Shown here one piece after another: positions 62,469-64,000 of a DNA stretch of 64,000 bases. This DNA is from Prevotella melaninogenica ATCC 25845 (GTDB lineage: Bacteria; Bacteroidota; Bacteroidia; Bacteroidales; Bacteroidaceae), in assembly GCF_000144405.1 (NCBI RefSeq), contig NC_014370.1, positions 625,501 through 689,500 on the forward strand. The letters run 5' to 3'. Both the position numbers and the translations under genes were made by a program. The notes below the pieces were generated by a model that did not search any database, had not been told where the DNA came from, and saw only the letters and a program-made list of their open reading frames with translations. How positions within the stretch are numbered: the stretch's first letter is position 1; each line of letters begins with the position of its first letter.

Positions 62469-62843
62469 ATGAATATGAAGAAGATTGTATTGACAGTAGC
62501 AGCAGTGATGAGTATGACAATGGCTTTTGCAGCAGGTGAGAACGATAACAACAACACAACTACAAATGCTAACGCATACAAGTTCAATGTAAGCACATAC
62601 GCTCTTAGTCGTGCGTTGAATCTTAATTATGATCAGGTTGATGTTGTTGAGGATATTAATCGCACTTTTGCTACAGAGATGATGAATGCTTCTGTTGCTG
62701 ATAGCTCAGAGCGTGAAGCTAAGGTTCAGAGTGCTATTAAGAAGGATCTTTCTTATATGCGTTATGTTTTGAGCGACCGTCAGTATCGTGAGTATGTAAA
62801 GCTTCTCAACGTTACACTGAACAACCGTGGCTTGAACAAGTAA
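62469..62843 (+). CDS. Small exported helical protein, function unknown
   Basis: The 124-residue protein has a signal peptide (MKKIVLTVAAVMSMTMAFAAG; start 62469 or the second Met at 62475). An Asn/Thr linker and a helical domain follow, with RALNLNYDQVDVVEDINRTF, REAKVQSAIKKDLSYMRYVL and DRQYREYVKLLNVTLNNRGL. The spacing recalls periplasmic helix-hairpin stress proteins of the CpxP/Spy type (Spy-like ExxYxxY..L), but the LTxxQ motif is not clear, so this is only a resemblance. A strong terminator follows, so the gene is monocistronic and possibly well expressed. Confidence 0.75.
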   Translation: MNMKKIVLTVAAVMSMTMAFAAGENDNNNTTTNANAYKFNVSTYALSRALNLNYDQVDVVEDINRTFATEMMNASVADSSEREAKVQSAIKKDLSYMRYVLSDRQYREYVKLLNVTLNNRGLNK

Positions 62844-62890
62844 GAAATCAACATATTCTCATGTAGAGAAGGTTTCATATATATAAATGG

Positions 62891-62930
62891 AAAGGCTATG
62901 AGTCAGATTCTGACTTATAGCCTTTTTTTT
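62891..62930 (+). terminator. Intrinsic terminator
   Basis: AAAGGCTATGAGTCAG (62891-62906) pairs with CTGACTTATAGCCTTT (one mismatch), followed by eight T at 62923-62930. Confidence 0.93.
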
Positions 62931-63345
62931 GGTTCTTCCGTTAAATATATGGATGTTTTTCGTATTGCTTTAACGAAACAACCAAGGTTACTCACTAAAC
63001 AAGAATATGGCTAAAATAGTCGTATATCTATCCTATTATCATCCTCTGACATTGAAAATCATTTCTTTTTAACTTCGAAAATCTATGGATAAGAGTTTGA
63101 AAAATCATTACATACGTTCAAGGAAAATATCTATAACTAACGGTAAAAACAGATATACGGAGTAGGTTTGTAACCATAAGTAAATCAATCAGTTATAAAG
63201 TGGTAAATTTAAAGGTGCTTAATAGGACTTCAAAAGGGCGTTAGTAAGGGTCTTAAAGGGCGTCTTTTGCAAGTCAATTAAGCATCTCTTAGAAGCCAAA
63301 AGAGCATGTATTGGTTTTGAACTGCACAAAAATAGTTTACAAAAA
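62931..63345 (+). repeat. Family A element, copy 7 (five 22-bp units, long form)
   Basis: Units lie at 63209-63230, 63231-63252, 63253-63274, 63275-63296 and 63297-63318. TTTGAAAAATCATTACATA is at about 63091-63109, TTTGTAAC at 63167-63174, and AAAATAGTTTACAAA at about 63329-63343. The left 120 bp matches the outer arm of copy 6 in reverse complement. It lies between two same-strand genes; the rest of the gap to 63505 is featureless. Confidence 0.87.
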
Positions 63346-63505
63346 TCAATGACATGGGAATAAATTGTTTGTAGAAGAGCCATGTTGATGCTTCGTACAT
63401 ATGGTACTGAGCTCTAATACATTTTGCATATGTCAGTTTTTTTTTGTTCCTTTGTGGCAGAATACATTACTTATAATACATTATTTGTAATTAGCCCATA
63501 AAGAA

Positions 63506-64000
63506 ATGAATCGTTTAATAGTTTTTCTACTCTTTATATTTACCTCTCTTGGCATTATTGCTCAGCGTCCTCGCTATGAGAAGATGTCGCCCTTTGTTCG
63601 CGAAGCAATGGCATCGGCATTGGCAACGAAGCAGCTTACTCGTAGTCAGAGTGATGATAGATTGTTGACTGCTTTTGTACGTATTGATGGTAATGCGGCA
63701 GAAGTTCTAAGGCAGTATGGCTGTAAGGAGTTGGCACGTGTGGGGGATATTAGTATAGCAGCCATCCCTCTTAGTAGCCTCGGGGCATTGTCGTGTGGCA
63801 GACAAGTGAAGCGAATAGAGACAGGAAGACGATGCAGCATACAAATGGATACTACTCGATTAGTTGTTAATGCTGAAAAAGTTTATACGGGTGAAGGACT
63901 ATCGCAGAGCTATACTGGACATGGTGTCGTTGTTGGTGTACAAGATATTGGTTTTGATTTGACGCATCCTAATTTTTATTCAGCTGATATGAGCCAGTAT
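63506..64000 (+). CDS. N-terminal part of an exported S8 (subtilisin-like) serine peptidase
   Basis: 165 codons are visible from ATG 63506 to the window edge. A signal peptide (MNRLIVFLLFIFTSLGIIAQ) is followed by a propeptide-like region with LLTAFVRIDGNAAEVLRQYG and GDISIAAIPLSSLGALS, as in inhibitor I9-like prodomains. The S8 core begins with YTGHGVVVGVQDIGFDLTHP. The usual D-T/S-G catalytic Asp motif appears as QDIGFD. His and Ser motifs lie beyond the window, so activity cannot be judged. It is likely a surface or secreted protease of unknown substrate. Confidence 0.85.
   Translation, partial: MNRLIVFLLFIFTSLGIIAQRPRYEKMSPFVREAMASALATKQLTRSQSDDRLLTAFVRIDGNAAEVLRQYGCKELARVGDISIAAIPLSSLGALSCGRQVKRIETGRRCSIQMDTTRLVVNAEKVYTGEGLSQSYTGHGVVVGVQDIGFDLTHPNFYSADMSQY

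Overview
The window looks like chromosome of a low-GC oral or gut Bacteroidota, most likely Prevotella or a close relative. The reasons are a SusC/SusD pair, STN-domain TonB transporters, secreted C10 and S8 peptidases, DUF3078 and DUF3098 proteins, no strong Shine-Dalgarno sequences, and promoters of the Bacteroidota type (TTTG, about 19-20 bp, TAnnTTTG). No rRNA, tRNA, CRISPR array, transposase, integrase or phage gene was recognised. It reads as ordinary core chromosome with unusually rich intergenic repeats.

Layout. 1-7.4 kb: end of a probable tRNA nucleotidyltransferase, a complete RND tripartite efflux operon (adaptor, pump, outer-membrane channel), then lpxA. 7.9-11.4 kb: a radical SAM protein, typA and divergent rpsO. 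12-19 kb (minus strand): a large C10 cysteine peptidase, then the compact operon ftsX-DUF3098-uppP-truB-queA-folK. 19.6-22.1 kb: two outer-membrane proteins. 22.4-33 kb: a RagAB/SusCD-like operon with a fasciclin lipoprotein, another lipoprotein, a thioredoxin-like protein and an M16 peptidase, which suggests peptide capture and processing. 33.5-35.7 kb: CDF transporter, lipoprotein and a coiled-coil protein. 36-41 kb: a giant GT2 / HIT-like (DUF4922) / SpoIID fusion followed by an AmpG-like permease, perhaps for cell-wall turnover. 41-45.4 kb: M48 peptidase, NfeD plus SPFH membrane proteins, and a divergent WecB-like protein. 46-50.7 kb: a MATE pump overlapping an HMA-AraC fusion regulator, then a CopZ-like HMA protein and a P1B ATPase with almost no nucleotide-binding domain. 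50.8-64 kb: Gly/Tyr-rich secreted protein, degenerate mutarotase, DAHP synthase-chorismate mutase, secreted EEP hydrolase, outer-membrane and lipoprotein genes, DUF421 protein, nicotinamidase, aroC, a metal-tail SlyD and the start of an S8 protease.

The strongest unexplained signal is a dispersed intergenic element (family A), found seven times at roughly 7.6, 11.7, 19.3, 33.3, 48.1, 55.6 and 63.3 kb. Each copy has five contiguous degenerate 22-bp units, flanked by conserved boxes (TGAAAAATCATTACAT on one side, AAAATAGTTTACAAA on the other). Units read on the opposite strand resemble other units, so each array can also fold into a long imperfect hairpin. A second, sequence-distinct family (B; three loci at 42.4, 45.6 and 53.0 kb) also has 22-bp period and is built from GTGC/CAC dyads. 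Both could be protein-binding arrays on one DNA face, non-coding RNAs or miniature mobile elements. The sequence alone cannot decide.

All gene functions are inferred by reading translated motifs; no database search was run.
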